From positions 21,398,687 to 21,462,686 of the forward strand of contig LS997563.1 of assembly GCA_000469685.2 (NCBI GenBank): 64,000 nt of DNA, read 5' to 3'. The position numbers and the translations under genes are program-made. The DNA comes from Haemonchus contortus (Eukaryota; Nematoda; Chromadorea; Rhabditida; Trichostrongylidae). Of the stretch, positions 1-12,072 are shown one piece after another. How positions within the stretch are numbered: position 1 is the first letter of the stretch; every line of letters begins with the position of its first letter. The notes under the pieces were generated by a model. It was not told the origin of the DNA. It worked only from the letters and a program-made list of their open reading frames with translations, and made no database searches.

Positions 1-1575
1 CATTGAACGTCGACGTGGTGTAGTGGTGGTGGTCTCGCTTCGCAGGCTGAAGGTACGGGCTTGCCCTCCGGCACCGTTATGATTTTGCGTTGTCTTGTTT
101 CGTTTCTTTGAATGTTCTCAAAACCTTTCCTGACATTTGTTCTAGTGAACACCTTACTTCTGCTTTCATTTGCGCTTGTCGCACCTGGTCAAAGGGGAAT
201 GGTTTGGCACGTTTTATGACTCTGTTTCACTTTGATGTCAAGGAACATTCGATAGAATGTTGCCAGAGATGTATAAGGTGCCTGTGAAGAACTCAACATT
301 GATGGAAAAACCTGAAAAAAATGTGTGAAGCAACACGTTGCCCACAAACTGCATACCCTGTACATGCTGCTCCTCTATAACTGGAGACAAAGCAGTTATT
401 TCTCACAACATTGAACACTTACTCGCCACGAGTGCACAGGAGCCTGAATTTTTATAAACATGTACTGCTTGAACCAAGTGCATTTCAAAAAATTGAAAAA
501 AGCTCTAAAGCTTCAAATCTAATGGTCAGAGCGGGAGCAACACACATTATGACCAAGGAGCTCATGGTCCATTCGATTTAGACTTGCCTTTTTGTGTGCT
601 CGAAGATGTATAGCGTGATTTGTCACTGCATTTGTGAAGCGGTGCGGTTCACTCCTTGACGAGCACCTCATTACAGAGTACAAAGTAGAAGTCCACTCCT
701 ATACCTTCCGATGTTACGTCAGTGATAATCATCAGAAGTCTTCTTCTTCGGTCTATTGAAGGATATTATAAAGAGGATCAGGGCAAAAACTACGATGAAT
801 AACGCGGACTTTGATATGACACAGAGAGATAATATACTTCAATTTTCATCACAAGTATATCGAATGTTCTGTGCAACTAGCTTTTCAGAATTTTTGGAGT
901 GCACTTGGTACAAGCATATTATGTTGTTGAAAATCCAAGCTACTTTGCCACTCCTGGCGGGTATTTGTTCGATCTTGGGACATATGCCTGCTTTGTCCCG
1001 GTTTTTGAGAAGCAGAATGTATAACGGGTGCAGTTCCTGAACAGCATTTGTGTGCATACATTTATTCAGTTTTTTCCCATGAATGTTGAGTTCCTACAGG
1101 CATCATATGCATCTATGGCACCTTAATATTGAGTTTTTCTTGAACAGCAATGTCAAAATAAAACAGTAATACAATCAATGTGCCAAATCACTCTCCTTTG
1201 AACAAGTGCGACAAGCGCAAATGGAAGCAGAACTAAGGCGTTCACTTGAACAAATGTCAGGAAAGGTTTCCGAACGTTCAAAGAAACGAAAGAAGACAAC
1301 GCAAAAATGTCGACGATGTCAGGGAGCAAACCCGCATCTTGCACTTGTGAAGCGAGACCGCTACCACTACACCACGTCTACGTTTGATATCGCAGCGACG
1401 AGTTCGCATTTCCAGTTGACACTACTGTTAAGCAAATTTCGAGCCCTCATAACTTTTTTTAGGAAAGCCATTTTGCAGTTCCAATTTCCATATTCGTAAA
1501 CAGCTTTCAGTACTGTATCGATTTTTTTGGGTCTCCATTCAAGATTCCATGGTAAGTAGACTACCCCTCCTTGGT
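1..1575. repeat. Large foldback (palindromic) repeat, copy 1, left end cut by window
   Basis: The two halves are inverted copies of each other. The left half reads GTGGTGTAGTGG then GTGGTCTCGCTTC near position 20; the right half carries the reverse complement near 1350-1372. The symmetry centre is near 700. The right terminus reads CTACCCCTCCTTGG at about 1562-1575 and matches the terminus of the copy at 7088-8356. By symmetry about 180 bases of the left arm lie outside the window. The arms are diverged and the centre only loosely paired, so this is an old copy. No intact ORF is seen. Confidence 0.7.
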
Positions 1576-2207
1576 AAAGGCTCCAAAGCCGGCTCAGCCG
1601 TCGTTCACTCCCAAGCCAATGAGTTTTGATATCGTTGTAAAAACTGTGGATCTCGCACGATACGCATCGAGGCCCCCACGTTGCACCCAGAAGGCTTACT
1701 GTAGCCAGCTGTATGCGATGGCACACACATTCACAGAGTTCGTCCAAACACTTCTTTTATGTGACTTTTGTCGTCACCTTCGTCTCCAGTCCCCAATTTT
1801 ACTACTTTTTTGAGGCTCGTCTTTCTCTGAATGCGCCGATTTTCGCATTTTCTTCGCCTCTTTTGCACTAACCTAAATTCTATATTCTACTCGTCTAGAA
1901 CTAGACACACCAGAATCATGAAATGAAAAGGGAGCTGAAATGTACCTTTGATAGCCTGACAAAAAGGGAAAAATTCATAAAAAACAGCGGAAAGGCTCCT
2001 TAACACCTTCAGTCGTTACAATGAGTTGCCCAGTTATTTATGGTAAGGTCCTTTTAATTATCTGACCTTACAAAGCAAAATACTCTAATATAACCACAGA
2101 ATTTTGGAGGGGTTCTCATTTTTTGACAGTTATCACAGTTGAAGGCGATTGTACGAGGTATTCCATACAGGAATACGTGGAATATGCAACCACTTTTTTT
2201 CTTTCAG

Positions 2208-5200
2208 AGAAGTGAGGAGACCATAAATCATTTACGCGATGACAATGTTCGTCTTGAGCGCGAACTTTTCTTATCGCACGAGCAGCTTGAATGTGCAAAA
2301 GTTAGCGCCTTTGTTGCTTTACATTTTTGCGATCTGAATTTTTGATAGTCTCATTTACAGAGCGAAATAATTGCACTGCAGCAGTCGCTTGAACGCAGTG
2401 AGGCAATTGCTCTGACTTCGCGAAATGATAATCAAAAGTTAGTCTTTCACCAATTTCTGCGAAATCATTTATTTATTTTATTATCAAAGCTTTTATTCTG
2501 AAGCGTTCAGCAGCAAACGCAATAGCTTTTGCCAGGTAGTGGAGTGTAATTTACAATCTTCATTTATCTTCAATCAACCTAGGTTGGTTGAGCAATTGGA
2601 TCGTGCTTTATTCGAAAAAGAACAGACGTTAATAATGGCAGGCGAAGGACAAGAGGCAGCGGCTAAAGTCATCGCTCTAGAAAGGAACATAGCAACGCTA
2701 AAATCGGATTATGATGAGAAACTGAAACAAGTAAGATCCTGGACCATCTCATTTCATCAAATATCTCGTTCCAGAAAATCTCTTCTATCGAAAAAAAAAA
2801 CTACTGGAACGAGTATGCTGCTTTGTAGTAACGTTGCCCGCTACACTGTTTATTTAGGCACTGGAGGATCTCGATTCGAGCGAGCAGCAACTTCGACATC
2901 TGAAGGATGCCGCTGAGCAGGCTTACTTACAACGAGATGAATCTTTCAGAAAGGTAGGTCCACAGATTACTTAGATCGGAGTGAAGCGGTGTGAACATCG
3001 AGGTCCCTTGTCTTATATTGCTTATTAGTATTGTATAAAGCCTATGAAGCCCAGCCTAACGCCTACAAACATGACTAACGCAACTTTTGCGAGCTCTAGT
3101 TTTATTCAACGATGGATTAAGTAGACTGTTTCTCCGGGGTGTGATGAATCCACAACCCAGAGACTCAAGGTAAGGTAAACGGAAATCAGTAGTTATATGG
3201 AGTAGAGTACGTAGTGTTCTACATGTAGTTCATGGAACACTTCTTTCTCTGGAAAACAGTACGATAATGCATTCCCTCATCAGCTTGCATACCTCCATTA
3301 TCCTTCATCCTTAAAGTCTAGTAAATTCATGTGTATCTCAATCAACTCATGTTGGATCTAAACACCGAGCCGAGATTTCTGAGCTTTTCTCTAACTAGCA
3401 TCCCCATGTAAGCGTTGTAGTAGTGAGTGAGTTTTTCCATACATTACATGAAGATCGGGTTTGGTCAATGCGATCAAAAGATCGCCATTCATGCCTACTG
3501 GTCAGTCCACCTTGTGAAATGATAAATTGCTAGAACGAATACTTATGGACCAATGTTCACATGAGCTCTGTGATAAGACATTGTCGCCTTATGTTAAGCC
3601 TACGTAGAAGGAAAAAAGTTAAGGATAAAAATGGTAAAGTTTTTGGCATTAATCAATCCCGTCTGAGGGATGCGCCCCCGCACTCGGCTTCCACTCAGAA
3701 TCGTAGTGGCGTAATGAGTGCGTATATGGCCTATACAGTGACTTGCGGTGACCAGCCAATGTACAAGTCGATGCTTTTATCTTCCCACACGAGCCGGGAA
3801 CCAGTTCACCGACCCTGGAGGGATGGAGGGCCCGGTTAGCCTAGGCGAATATGGTTTGTTCACCCAAGGTAGAAGGAAAAAAGTGAAAAATGTCAAAAAC
3901 GCTCCATCTGACACTCCATGTTCGAACTGAGCCTGTACTTACTAATAGGAATGAAATTAGTGCAGTTTTCCCTTCGAAAAGTTGCATTTCTATCAAACTT
4001 TTTAATAGCATCTAAAACAGGCGTTTGAGAAAAATCGTTTCAAAAAATCGTAATTACTTTCCGAACGTCCCAATATTAGAGATGCTCCGAGACTAGAGAA
4101 TAAGATGAATTGGATAGACGGACAAATATGGTGTTTCCATCTAGAAGATGAGGAATAGATGTGACGCAATCCCGTGGAATGCAGCTATTCCTCAAGGGAG
4201 TGTTAAGGAGTTGCTTCCCACGTATCTCATTTTCCATTCTTCACTTCTCGAATAATTCGAAGTGAATGGAAACTCCATCATTTAAAGCATTTCTCATGGA
4301 TGACTTGGCTTTAGGGAGCTTCGTAATGGGAATTGTGATAAACTTTCTCAGGAATTGCACACATTAATCAGAATAACTCCTACATGCGCTTTCTGCTTAT
4401 TCATAAATCATGTCGTCTTTGTAGTTTGCATTTTATGTTGAACCCTTTTGAACATCTGTCAACAAACTAGATAAGCTCCTGAAGTTGTAAAGAAGATAAG
4501 CTTGGAAAATCGCCAAGGAACTAAATCTGGGTAAAATTTGACAAAATAGTAATGTTCCTCAAAATTTTTCTAGGAATTTGATGAAATGTACTCAATAAGG
4601 AAATAACTGTGCTCAACCTTAGGGGACACTCTGCAGTTTTTATTTCGCAGTAAGAAATATATGTTTTGCAGATGGAGTCGTGGCGAAAGCGTTTCGAACT
4701 TGCTGCCCAAGAAATAGAGAGTCTCATTCGTTCTAATGAAGAAGTCCGCCATTTGGAAGCTGCTCTCGAGAAGGTAAGAACCTTATGACATGGTGAAGCT
4801 GATACAACGACAGTTCTGATCCATATTAATGATACTACATACATAGAGCTGGCAAAGCTTTTTAAGAGTCGTGTTGAAAAGTCTACGCTCTATGAGGAGT
4901 TGTCGTCCCAGCGATCAGTGCTCGATCGTGTTTTGGCAGAAAAAGATGCACTTCTCGCTCAACTGGCAGCTCTCAACGGACAACTCGATGAAAGAACAAA
5001 TCGGTTGCGACAGGCGGGTGAAGCTAAGATGGACACAACTCTCAGGTGTGCTTCCACGTGGTGTCTGTGATCTCCACCTCAAGCGTTCTACAGGAATGTT
5101 TTCAGAATAGTCGAGTTGGAATCCCAAATTGCTGCTCTTTTACGAGAGAAAGATGCAGTGGCTGGGCAAGAACCTGGAAAATCATCGAACAGTGGAGTGA

Positions 5201-8200
5201 ATACGGATCAATCTCTTCTGCAAATGAATTCAACGCAACATGTAGCCGTACAAATAGAAAATGAGGTTGTTTAAATGACCGTTTACATTTTGCTCTTTTA
5301 AATTGAGTGATGTTCTTAGGCGGAGCTCGCCGAGATTGAACGCCTTCGCTCTGATCTGAGAAGGGCAGAACAAAGAATAATAGAGGTACAAAGTTATTAG
5401 GTTGTTCGGAAAGTATTTAATTACGATATTCAAGCGTTTCACAATTTTTTTCTTCTGTTGAACGAACGTAATCAATGATATACACCCAACTTGGTCCGAT
5501 TATCCTTTGTAGACCTCCTGATGACTTCATAGCTCCTTTCTCATAGAAATTCCTTTTTTTGGCCAAAAAACTGGATCACATGAGATAAGATAACTTCATT
5601 TTCGACCAGAGTTCCTCATTCAAAAGGTTTTGCAGTGACCGGAATAGCTGGTGTTCAGATGGCCCGAGATCATGGTTATATGGTGGATGCAGAATTAATT
5701 CTCAACCAAACTTTAGTAATTTTGCCGGGCCACCAAAACTGTATGCGATCGGGCCTCGTCAATGTATAACATTACTCCTTTGCAACTGGCTAGTATTGAG
5801 AGGTTTTCTCAATTATTCCATCGAATTCTAATGAGTAGTGATCAGAGTTGATGTCCTAATTTTTTAGAAGCACATCAAACTTTAACACACTCTTATAATC
5901 CCATCAAACTAGTGTCGTGACCTTCTTTTTATGAAGATCAGCTGTGGACCTCATTTGGTCCAGTTCATCTCATATGTATTTATCATAATCGTTCGCGATT
6001 GTAATTATCGTGACATTCCGATTTTATCAGTGGCTACTATTCGCTTCATAGATGGGTTGTATCCATTGTGTTTGAAGCGAAAATCGCAGGATTAACTGCG
6101 GGTCAAGTGTATTTCCTTTAACTCGTGTGCCACCTGAACGTCTAGCTTTTTTGCCGTTTCGAGTTTTCTGATATTTTCTCCGGGATTTCGGAAGTTTAAT
6201 TATTCACATGGGGTCGTTAGTCTGTGAATTTTTACAGTTTTTCTCTTCCTGTGGATTTCACGAGGTTCGGCTTTTAGTCAATACTACCGAGAGATCGTGA
6301 TCCATGATTACTTGTCAGCCTACCTCGAAGTGAAAAATCTGGAACGAACATTTGTGAACCAGTTTTCGAATGTGCTTTGTGATGAGACTTCATAATCACA
6401 TGTTTCAAATGTGCATATGATGGAAAATGCCATCAAAACATTCCACCCATATTAGAAGTAAAAAAAGTGAAGTGTTCCTAGATGCTCCATCAGAACTTTG
6501 TGTTCCCCCTGTTCCTAAACATACACAGCGGGGGGACTTATAACAGTGTTGATATAACAATGAATTAACACGGTGTGTTGTGATTAATCCTTGTTATGCT
6601 AGCACGACATCAGAGACGAAGAGTAGGATGGGCACCGATCATCTGTGCGCTTCTGGCCAGGGTATGACAGTTTTTTAATTAAGTCTCAAGAGGGTAGGAG
6701 GAACGTGATGGAACAGATATTGACCTCGTGCGGAAAACTGAAAAGTCGCCCACCCCGGTGCTCCTTTCTTTTTAAGTATACTATCGCTGTTATGTGTCCC
6801 CCTCCTCACCTATATTTTCGCCTACTTGTCATATGATAAGCGTTTAACTTCCGAAAAGTATGGGAAACAAGTGTTTGGTGAGATCCATTTCAAAACTGTA
6901 ATTACTTTCCGATTAGCAATTGATAGTTTTTCTCATTCTGTTCGTTTTCAGTTGGAGGAGTTCGAGAGGAACGTTGGCGATAATCACAGATCTTCTCTCG
7001 AAGCATCGCATTCGTCAGAACATGTGAACATCTCGGAGGTTCATATTGTTCAACTTCATTTTTACTTATTTTTACTCGTTTTTCTCTTACCAGGGAGGGG
7101 TGGTCTCTTATCTTGGAGAATAGAGACCCAGATGAATCGATAGAGTTTTGAATGCTGTTCACGAAACTGGAAATTAAAACTGCGAAATGGTTCTCCTTTT
7201 AAGGTATGGGGGTCCAATTTCGCTCGACAGTAGTATCAATTGGAGATGCGAACTCGTCGCTTTCATATCAAGTGCCCACGTGGCCTAGTGGAAGTGGTCT
7301 CGCTTCATGGGCGTAAGAGGATGGTTCTTTCGCGGCCATTGTCCGCATTTTTTCAAAGTGTTTTTCATTTCATCAAAGGCTCCCCGAACGTTTTCTGACA
7401 TTTCTTCAGTGAACGCCTCATTTCTGCTTTTATTTTCACGCTTCGCCCCTATTCAATAAAAGTGGTTCTGTACGTTGATAGTATGACTCTTTTTTATTTT
7501 AAAATTCAAGGAACATTCGACAGAAAGTTACTAGAGATGTGTAAGATGCCTGCAAGGAACGCAACGTAGATGGAGAAAACTTTAAAAAAATGCGTGAAGC
7601 ACACGTGTTCTTCACAAACCGTGCACCTTATGCATGCTGGTTCTCTGCATCCAGTGACAAAACAGTTAATCGTCTCAAGACTGAACAAATACTCGACCGG
7701 TGTGTAACAGGAGCCTGGGTATTCATCAATATACCCAGCCTTGTACCAAGAGCATGTTAAAAAATCTAGAGGAACGTGGTGCGCTAAACACTCGATAGAT
7801 GCGCATGCATAAGGTGCACAGTTTGTGGAGAACATGTGTGCTTCACGCATTTTTTGAAAATTTTCCATCTATTTTGAGTTTCTTGCAGGCATCTTACACA
7901 TCTAGTAACTTTCTGCCCAATGTTCCTTGAATTTTAAAATAAAAAAGAGTCATACTATCAACGTACAGAACCATTTTCATTGAATAGGGGCGACGCGAGA
8001 AAATAAAAGCAGAAATGAGGCGTTCACTGAAGAAATGTTAGAAAACGTTTAGGGAGCCTTTGATGAAATGAAAAACACTTCGCAAAAATGCGGACAATGG
8101 CCGCGAGCAAACCCTCCTCTTACGCCCATGAAGCGAGACCACTACCTCTAGGCCACGTGTGTACTTGATATGAAAGCGACGAGTTGCATATCCAATTGAT

Positions 8201-9266
8201 ACTACTGTCGAGCAAATTTCGGGCCCCCATAACTTTTTAAGGAGAACCATTTTGCCGTTTCAATTTCCAGTTTCGTAAACAGCATTCAAAACTCTATCGA
8301 TTCATCTGGGTCTCCATTCAAAGTTCCAAGATAAGTAGACCACCCCTCCTTGGTTAGTCGGAGCCCATTCTTGTGTGAACAGTTTACGATTCTGAAGTTG
8401 TTATTTAGTGGAGAGTACCTACCTTCTGAAACACATATGTTTCTCGAGGAAGCGGCCTACAGCGTAAGGGGACAGAGTGAAAGAGATAGAGAGTGAAAAA
8501 GAGAGAGAGAAAGGAAATAAGTGTATTTCAAACTGCAAGGCTCCAGCCTTCCCACCTTCCAGTTCAACTGATTTAGCATCTGTAATCCTGAATTGCGCAT
8601 ATGTTTCACTGCCTTCGCTTCTCACTGGTAAAGCATTCATCAGCCGTAGCGTGACGGTTATGTCCATTCACAAGGTCGCTTTCAGAGATGAAGTCAAGAT
8701 CCATCCATATACAAGTCTCTACTTTGTTCTAACATCTCTCACAACTTCTCACTAAACTAAGCGCTTGCCGATCATACCAGCTCACAACGTATTCGAAATC
8801 CCTGTCTACAGCATTCATCACCTACGAGTTTGATTATTATTGTAACCACTTGAGATCAAATCGCATGTAGGAAGATGCTTCACTCTAGTGGACTGAGTTA
8901 TTGGTAAGTAGAAAATTAACTATCGAAACTGTTGAATAGTGTTACCATAACGGAAGAATGCTCACGGCTGAGATATAAACATTGTCATGGAAAAGGGAGA
9001 CCGGATAAGGCGGATGGTTTGCCAATTGCAGATAATGTAACAGATGTTATAGTAGGCTGATTTTTCTTTTTTAGTGGCCACATCACTTCGTTTCGGCGTC
9101 CACCCCACTGCCGTCGTTGATTACTCTTCTGTCGCGTCGCTTGAGCGCATTACGGCATCATCCAACTCGTGCCATAATGCCTTATTTCCGCTATGCAATG
9201 ACTGTTTATGCTGTCGTTCTTCACTTCATGCTTATTCACTGCTGGTTCTTAGCTGGTTGTCCATAA
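2208..9266 (+). CDS. Golgin-84-like coiled-coil Golgi tether, 3' part of gene
   Basis: Ten exons join in phase: 2208-2300, 2361-2437, 2583-2730, 2858-2953, 4672-4773, 4849-5045, 5106-5265, 5320-5385, 6952-7038 and 9075-9266, giving about 405 residues. Upstream exons and the start are not identified and may lie outside the window. Most of the product is heptad-rich coiled coil (for example LVEQLDRALFEKEQ, VLDRVLAEKDALLAQL). The last exon encodes a basic run (SRRLSALRHHPTRA) and a hydrophobic C-terminal anchor containing YAVVLHFML, followed by a stop. That layout, with R-L-x-L-R-x-x-P-x-R-A before a Y-x-x-x-L-H membrane helix, matches golgin-84 (GOLGA5 family), a Rab-binding Golgi tether anchored in the cis-Golgi. 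CASP or giantin share related anchors and are the alternatives. Introns 4, 8 and 9 carry a SINE, a mariner relic and a foldback element. AATAAA signals follow at 9587-9596. The exon chain is well supported; the family name is inference. Confidence 0.7.
3625..3870 (-). repeat. tRNA-derived SINE, copy lacking the tRNA head
   Basis: It shares its body with the copy at 35010-35302: AAAGTTTTTGGCATTAATC, then CAGAATCGTAGTGGCGTAAT, then CGACCCTGGAGGGATG. It stops near GGCGAATATGG, just before the tRNA-like head. It lies in intron 4 of the golgin-like gene. Confidence 0.75.
4035..4080. repeat. Possible solo mariner terminal fragment
   Basis: The string GTAATTACTTTCCGAACGTC resembles the reverse complement of the terminal sequence of the mariner relic at 5396-6910 (GTTGTTCGGAAAGTA). 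No partner end or transposase is seen beside it. Confidence 0.3.
5396..6910 (-). mobile_element. Decayed mariner (DD34D-type) transposon
   Basis: The left end reads AGGTTGTTCGGAAAGTA, and a partial inverted partner GTAATTACTTTCCGA lies near 6899. Between about 5480 and 6050, minus-strand conceptual pieces resemble mariner transposase: a V-W-W-D-Y-K-like block, N-S-D-x-Y, a degenerate D-x-A-R-x-H-T block, P-Y-N-H-D-L-G-P-S, and a terminal N-F-Y-E-K-G-A-M-K-like string. Stops and frameshifts break it throughout, so it is dead. The stretch 6430-6870 does not look like transposase and may be a later insertion. The whole relic sits in intron 8 of the golgin-like gene. Confidence 0.6.
7088..8356. 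repeat. Large foldback (palindromic) repeat, copy 2, complete
   Basis: Two arms of about 0.6 kb mirror each other around position 7722. The termini are CCAGGGAGGGGTGGTC (7091) and GACCACCCCTCCTTGG (8340). Each arm carries a tRNA A-box-like string, GTGGCCTAGTGG on the left and its inverted partner near 8145. The flanks may show a TTA duplication. There is no convincing coding sequence. It lies in intron 9 of the golgin-like gene and is related to the copy at 1-1575. Confidence 0.8.
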
Positions 9267-9586
9267 TCTCTTTTCTCTCATGCTCTGCGATTTAAACGTC
9301 GTAATCATGGGTCACCTTTTTTGAGTCAATCCGATTTTTTATACTTTATATACTGCATTTTGACCCGTTTCTCGTCTTCCAATGAGATTTATTCCGAAAA
9401 GCACCTCGATTGTTCATTGCGGGATGAAATATCAATTTAGGGCTTCAGTTTCAGCGTTCAATATATTATGTATATAAAGTAAGCACTAACGACTCGTGCC
9501 ACACTCGTGCGCAACATGCAAACGGTTCCTTTCTGTGATACGTAGGTGGGATGATTGCCGGTTATTACTCCCGAAATTTGTTGTTA

Positions 9587-9596
9587 AATAAATAAA
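9587..9596 (+). promoter_or_regulatory. Overlapping AATAAA polyadenylation signals
   Basis: Two overlapping AATAAA hexamers lie about 320 bases after the golgin-like stop codon. A third AATAAA-like signal follows near 9622. They fit the 3' end of that transcript. Confidence 0.5.
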
Positions 9597-9599
9597 ATG

Positions 9600-10640
9600 T
9601 TGTTTCTTGCAATTTTGTAGCAAATAAAGACGAACTTATCCAGAACTATGGTTGTTTTTTTGGGTACCCTATTTCGTTATATTTTCGGACGCGAGAAAAT
9701 TTCCCGAAACGATGTTGTGGTCTCAAGATGAAAGACTAAGTTACTAAGCTCGATATCTCAAAAAAGGCAGCAAACACTCCAATCACTAACTTCTAAATTC
9801 ATTCAGAGAATAACAATGGATTTTCGGTGGACCGATATTTAACCCAGGCAAGTCCTACTCTCAGAGAATCTATAAACTAAATCCATTTCAGATTGATTAA
9901 GTCCAAACATTGCGCGCGATTTGAACACTTCGACCAAAGGCAATGAACAAGAATTCGATCCTTTTGCCGCATAGGATTCCTAACCACCTAATCGGCTCAG
10001 CGCTGGGACCGAGAACTAGCAAGTGTAGGATAATAGGTCACAGTAGCCATTTAGGATGATCCGTATTGTTTTTGAAGCCGAACCCAAATCTGCGCTCCAA
10101 GTAAGCCGACCGATCCTTGAATTGAGGCGAGTAGGTCAGCAAAACGAGTCATGATGCTTACGTGTTGCGCAGACGCGATTGGTAAGGATCAAATTTGCAG
10201 TCTGGAAATTGTGGATGTCTTATGTATGAAGTCATTTTGCTCCTTACTTACATGTGCGCTAAGCCTTTGTAGAACACATGATGATATTCGCTCGAACCTT
10301 TGCGAGGTTGTTACGAAAAATTGAGACTCAAAGCCAGCAGCGGCAGTTCGATCAGTCACCGTTAGGGACGGAATTCTATCAGAATCATCTATCGCTATGT
10401 TTCAGTTATGGTTTTGTCTAGTTTCACTTTTAGACAATTGATCTGAATTTGAAACGTCTCGGAAGTTTTGTGCGCACACAACTGAGATTCTTTCTTGTGT
10501 CAAGACACCACAGTGACCAAAGTTGCGTCCTGTAATGAGGTCGAATCATGTCGGTTTCCAACGCAAATGGCAGCTGCAGTCGATCTCTGACATCTTGGTG
10601 CTCTTTGATACTCACTTAACAAACATAACTTGCAAGATGC
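9600..10640. other. Intergenic stretch, nothing recognised
   Basis: I see no gene, RNA or clear repeat here. A minus-strand open stretch at 10430-10615 has no recognisable motif. Confidence 0.4.
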
Positions 10641-10645
10641 GTTGG

Positions 10646-10906
10646 TTAAGGAACTAAAACCAATATGAGATTATGTGCACCGTTGAGCAAGCTGAGGTCG
10701 CATGAGAAAATTTTGTAGGCTTTCGAGACAGTTTCCTGGAAGACCAGGGCCGGACATAAAGAGCGCCTTACCAGGAGTAGTACACCGTCGCCTTTGAGCC
10801 TAGATCTATCGCAGCTGAAGATTATATTTTTCTCCAGTGCCGCAATGGAGAAAAAGAGCGCTTCTTCGAAGACATATGATCTGCCACATAAAGCAACGTA
10901 AACCAT
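10646..10906 (-). pseudogene. LINE (CR1-like) endonuclease-domain scrap
   Basis: The minus-strand product contains GDGVLLLVRRSLCPALVF followed by SKAYKIFSCDLSL. This fits the apurinic-endonuclease part of non-LTR retrotransposons (G-G-V-L-L-L-V then E-I-L-x-C-D-L). The reading frame is open for only about 85 residues and nothing recognisable follows on either side, so it is a 5'- and 3'-truncated relic. The clade is a guess. Confidence 0.45.
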
Positions 10907-11501
10907 TATCCGGATACCAAAGGAGGGTTATAAGTTTTTGGACAGGTACACAGATATGGAAGATGCAACATTAGCAACAGAAGTATTATAAATCGGAAGA
11001 AATCGCTGTGGATTGTGCTTGAGCAGTGTCCCCGGAAGCATGAGCAACGTAAAAGAGTATCGGACTTATTCTCACCAGAGATCTGTATAGAGGTATTTTT
11101 AACATTCAGTGGATGAGGATTAGCGACATGGCACTAGATTCCTTAAGCTCTCTTAGCTCTCCTAGACTTCCATAGAGAGAGCGAACGAATATTAATCAAC
11201 TGAAAAATTCTTCATTAAAAGAGCCCGTGGTAAGATTTGTTTCTGAGAAGAACTCGGTGGAACGGGTTTATGTGAGCGCAGAAAATGGTGATTGAACCTT
11301 CCCATACAATAGAAAATGACGAATGCACATTTGATATCGAGTAAGTATGAGACTCTCTGGGTACAATCAGAAGCATTATCCTCAACAAGACCAAGAACGA
11401 TCTGGACATTTCATGATTGGCGCAACAACTGGATTTGAGCTTAGATTCATGAGAACGCAGTGCACTCTGCAATGCATCAGAATTATTACTAGTGGACAAA
11501 G

Positions 11502-12058
11502 TGTGAAGGTCCCTACTAGGGGCTACACTGAACGGGTGATTTGTTTCGAGTGCGGTACAACACGAGAAATGAATAGTTTATGAACAAAAGCGATCAAAAC
11601 TCCGAACACAAATACAATACTGATGCGAAAAAAGCCAAAATCAAAAATACAACACAACCAAAGATCCCCCGAAGGTCAGGGCAGAGAGAATGCAAGGGGA
11701 TCTCACCAAAGATGAACCGGCCACTAAGGCCTCCCTCTAATTACCTCGTTCGCGAACCACAGAGGTTCGCCCCGAGCTCTCACTGAGGTTCTGAGCCAGC
11801 TCCGTGAGGGTACTGGCGGCGGGCGAAGGAGGACAAACAGAAGACGACCTCTCCCTCTCGTGGTTCCCCCTTTATACAGCCTTTTCCGCGCCTTTTCTTT
11901 CCCCAGGCATGTTTACTACTTCTAGCCTCCTACCTCCTGATCACTACTGATCACCTACAGTACTCTTGACCACCCTCGACTCCTCGGTATTTGATCTTAC
12001 GGGCATTTCCTCTTTGGCGGGACCCCACCGGTACGGCTCTCTGTCCCGCCCTGACATG
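11502..12058 (-). repeat. Probable 3' LTR of the adjacent Ty3/gypsy element
   Basis: On the minus strand a purine run (GGAGGGGGGGGCA) near 12059-12070 acts as a plausible polypurine tract. It is followed by TGTCAGGGCGGGACAG, the expected TG start of an LTR. A TATA-like TGTATAAAGGGGG lies inside near 11870. The inner end is set only by a possible CA (CCTTCACA) at 11502 and is uncertain. No 5' LTR is present to compare with. Confidence 0.45.
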
Positions 12059-12072
12059 CCCCCCCCCTCCGT

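Noticed and set aside
1571..1813. Possible upstream golgin exon after the foldback element
   Set aside because: No consistent acceptor/donor pair in phase with the exon at 2208.
9074..9295. Alternative frame of the last golgin exon
   Set aside because: The frame set by the upstream exons gives the basic run and Y-x-x-x-L-H membrane anchor of golgin-84; the alternative frame breaks phase.
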